64,000 nt of DNA from Embiotoca jacksoni. Lineage: Eukaryota > Chordata > Actinopteri > Embiotocidae. The stretch is taken from positions 4,720,872-4,784,871 of the forward strand of contig JAKOON010000028.1 of the NCBI GenBank assembly GCA_022577435.1, written 5' to 3'. Made by a program: the position numbers and the translations under genes. Shown piece after piece: positions 61,801 through 64,000 of the stretch. Each line of letters starts with the position of its first letter. The stretch's first letter is position 1. The notes under the pieces were generated by a model that did no database searches, had not been told where the DNA came from, and saw nothing but the letters and a program-made list of their open reading frames with translations.

Positions 61801-64000
61801 CATACTATAGCATGTCGTCTAAAATATGATCAAAAAGTCATACTATAGCATGTCGTCTAAAATATGATCAAAAAGTCATACTATAGCATGTCATCTAAGA
61901 TATGATCAAAAAGTCATACTATAGCATGTCATCTAAGATATGATCAAAAAGTCATACTATAGCATGTCGTCTAAAATATGATCAAAAAGTCATACTATAG
62001 CGTGTCGTCTAAAATATGATCAAACAGTCATACTATAGCATGTCGTCTAAAATATGACCAAAAAGTCATACTATAGCATGTCATCTAAAATATGATCAAA
62101 AAGTCATACGATAGCATGTCGTCTAAAATATGATCAAAAAGTCATACTATAGCATGTCATCTAAGATATGATCAAAAAGTCATACTATAGCATGTCATCT
62201 AAGATATGATCAAAAAGTCATACTATAGCATGTCGTCTAAAATATGATCAAAAAGTCATACTATAGCATGTCGTCCAAAATATGACAAAAAAGTCATACT
62301 ATAGCGTGTCGTCTAAAATATGATCAAAAAGTCATACTATAGCGTGTCGTCTAAAATATGATCAAAAAGTCATACTATAGCATGTCGTCTAAAATATGAT
62401 CAAAAAGTCATACTATAGCATGTCGTCTAAAATATGATCAAAAAGTCATACTATAGCGTGTCGTCCAAAATATGGTCAAAAAGTCATACTATAGCGTGTC
62501 GTCTAAAATATGATCAAAATGTCATACTATAGCATGTCGTCTAAAATATGATCAAAAAGTCATACTATAGCATGTCGTCTAAAATATGATCAAAAAGTCA
62601 TACTATAGCATGTCATCTAAGATATGATCAAAAAGTCATACTATAGCATGTCATCTAAGATATGATCAAAAAGTCATACTATAGCATGTCGTCTAAAATA
62701 TGATCAAAAAGTCATACTATAGCATGACATCTAAGATATGATCAAAAAGTCATACTATAGCATGTCATCTAAGATATGATCAAAAAGTCATACTATAGCA
62801 TGTCGTCTAAAATATGACCAAAAAGTCATACAATTGCATGTCGTTCAAAATATGATCAAAAAGTCATACTATAGCATGTCGTCTAAAATATGGTCAAAAA
62901 GTCATACTATAGCATGTCGTCTAAAATATGATCAAAAAGTCATACTATAGCGTGTCGTCTAAAATATGATCAAAAAGTCATACTATAGCGTGTCGTCCAA
63001 AATATGATAAAAAAGTCATACTATAGCATGTCGTCTAAAATATGATCAAAAAGTCATACTATAGCATGTCGTCTAAAATATGGTCAAAAAGTCATACTAT
63101 AGCATGTCGTCTAAAATATGATCAAAAAGTCATACTATAGCATGTCGTCTAAAATATGATCAAAAAGTCATACTATAGCATGTCGTCTAAAATATGATCA
63201 AAAAGTCATACTATAGCGTGTCGTCTAAAATATGATCAAAAAGTCATACTATAGCATGTCGTCTAAAATATGATCAAAAAGTCATACTATAGCGTGTCGT
63301 CTAAAATATGATCAAACAGTCATACTATAGCATGTCATCTAAAATATGACCAAAAAGTCATACTATAGCATGTCGTCTAAAATATGGTCAAAAAGTCATA
63401 CTATAGCATGTCGTCCAAAATATGACAAAAAAGTCATACTATAGCATGTCGTCTAAAATATGATCAAAAAGTCATATGTCGTCCAAAATATGGTCAAAAA
63501 GTCATACTATAGCATGTCGTCTAAAATATGATCAAAATGTCATACTATAGCATGTCGTCTAAAATATGATCAAAAAGTCATACTATAACATGTCGTCTAA
63601 AATATGATCAAAAAGTCATACTATAGCATGTCGTTCAAAATATGATCAAAAAGTCATACTATAGCATGTCGTCTAAAATATGATCAAAAAGTCATACTAT
63701 AGCATGTCGTCTAAAATATGATCAAAAAGTCATACTATAGCATGTCGTCTAAAATATGATCAAAAAGTCATACTATAGCATGTCGTCCAAAATATGGTCA
63801 AAAAGTCATACTATAGCATGTCGTCTAAAATATGATCAAAAAGTCATACTATAGCATGTCGTCTAAAATATGATCAAAAAGTCATACTATAGCATGTCGT
63901 CTAAAATATGATCAAAAAGTCATACTATAGCATGTCGTCTAAAATATGATCAAAAAGTCATACTATAGCATGTCATCTAAGATATGATCAAAAAGTCATA
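58858..64000 (+). repeat. 3754-bp tandem block within the satellite
   Basis: Rare markers recur at a constant 3754-bp offset: CATGACATCTAAG at 58969 and 62723; the CAATTGCATG monomer at 59074 and 62828; the truncated monomer GTCATATGTCGTCC at 59717 and 63471. The second copy runs past the window end. Confidence 0.9.
60350..61560 (+). repeat. 608-bp (16-monomer) tandem duplication
   Basis: A run with one GTCACAC monomer, a GGTC monomer and several ACCATGTCGTTC monomers occurs twice. AAGTCACACT is at 60581 and 61189, exactly 608 bp (16 x 38) apart, and the same variant order follows each. Outer edges are approximate. Confidence 0.8.

Larger units (their letters stand above)
46366..64000 (+). 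repeat. 38-bp AT-rich satellite array with higher-order repeats
   Basis: At least 17.6 kb, about 464 monomers, all head-to-tail, running off the window edge. The monomer has a core GTCATACTATAGCATGTCGT followed by CTAAAATATGATCAAAAA (38 bp in all). Recurring variants: CCAAAATATGGTC, CCAAAATATGACAAA, CCAAAACATGACAAA, CATCTAAGATATGATC, TTCAAAATATGATC, GCCATAC, GTCACAC, and a 36-bp form with GTCACTATAG (loss of two bases). No gene, no transposon insertion and no long open frame is seen inside; 38 is not a multiple of 3, so frames rotate each unit. Fine structure is given in separate entries. Confidence 0.98.

Noticed and set aside
46366..64000. CRISPR-like regular array
   Set aside because: Units are contiguous with no unique spacers, variants are simple point changes, and the rest of the window is vertebrate DNA. 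It is satellite DNA.
46366..64000. CENP-B box in the satellite
   Set aside because: I saw no sequence resembling the CENP-B box in the monomer variants read; centromere function is therefore not claimed.

Overview
The window looks like teleost fish nuclear DNA. It has one vertebrate-type split gene with GT/AG introns, dense (CA)n/(TG)n microsatellites and many poly-A/T and poly-C/G runs. It also carries Tc1-like transposons with TA target duplications and several dispersed repeats of kinds I recognise from teleost genomes. No prokaryotic features are present. Genus and species cannot be set from this window. REGION 1 (1 to about 36290, + strand): most of a peroxidasin gene (pxdn). I placed 20 coding exons between 3058 and 33386. 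They splice in one continuous frame of 1369 codons plus a stop. Domain order is three LRR exons, the LRR C-terminal cap, four I-set Ig domains, a linker, an animal haem-peroxidase domain on five exons, a convertase site, a coiled coil and a VWC domain. The signal peptide, LRRNT and first LRRs (about 110 residues by comparison with vertebrate PXDN) must lie upstream of base 1. The haem-site residues are all present, so an active secreted matrix peroxidase that cross-links collagen IV is expected. The 3' UTR runs to an AATAAA at 36266. Introns hold MITEs, Tc1 fossils, microsatellites and three perfect palindromes. REGION 2 (36291-46365): no recognisable host gene. It contains a very young, nearly intact Tc1-like element (39606-41194) with 203-bp inverted repeats and one frameshift in its transposase. 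Beyond it lie two copies of a dispersed repeat, a small palindromic cluster of satellite-like monomers (45027-45132) and a GC-rich 38-bp minisatellite (about 45907-46190). REGION 3 (46366-64000, continuing past the window edge): at least 17.6 kb of an AT-rich 38-bp satellite, about 464 head-to-tail monomers. It is organised in nested higher-order repeats: 76-bp pairs, a 114-bp trimer, a 186-bp pentamer, a 608-bp 16-mer, and tandem blocks of 3758 and 3754 bp. This layered array, together with a possible seed of the same monomer in palindromic form 1.2 kb upstream, is the most unusual part of the window.
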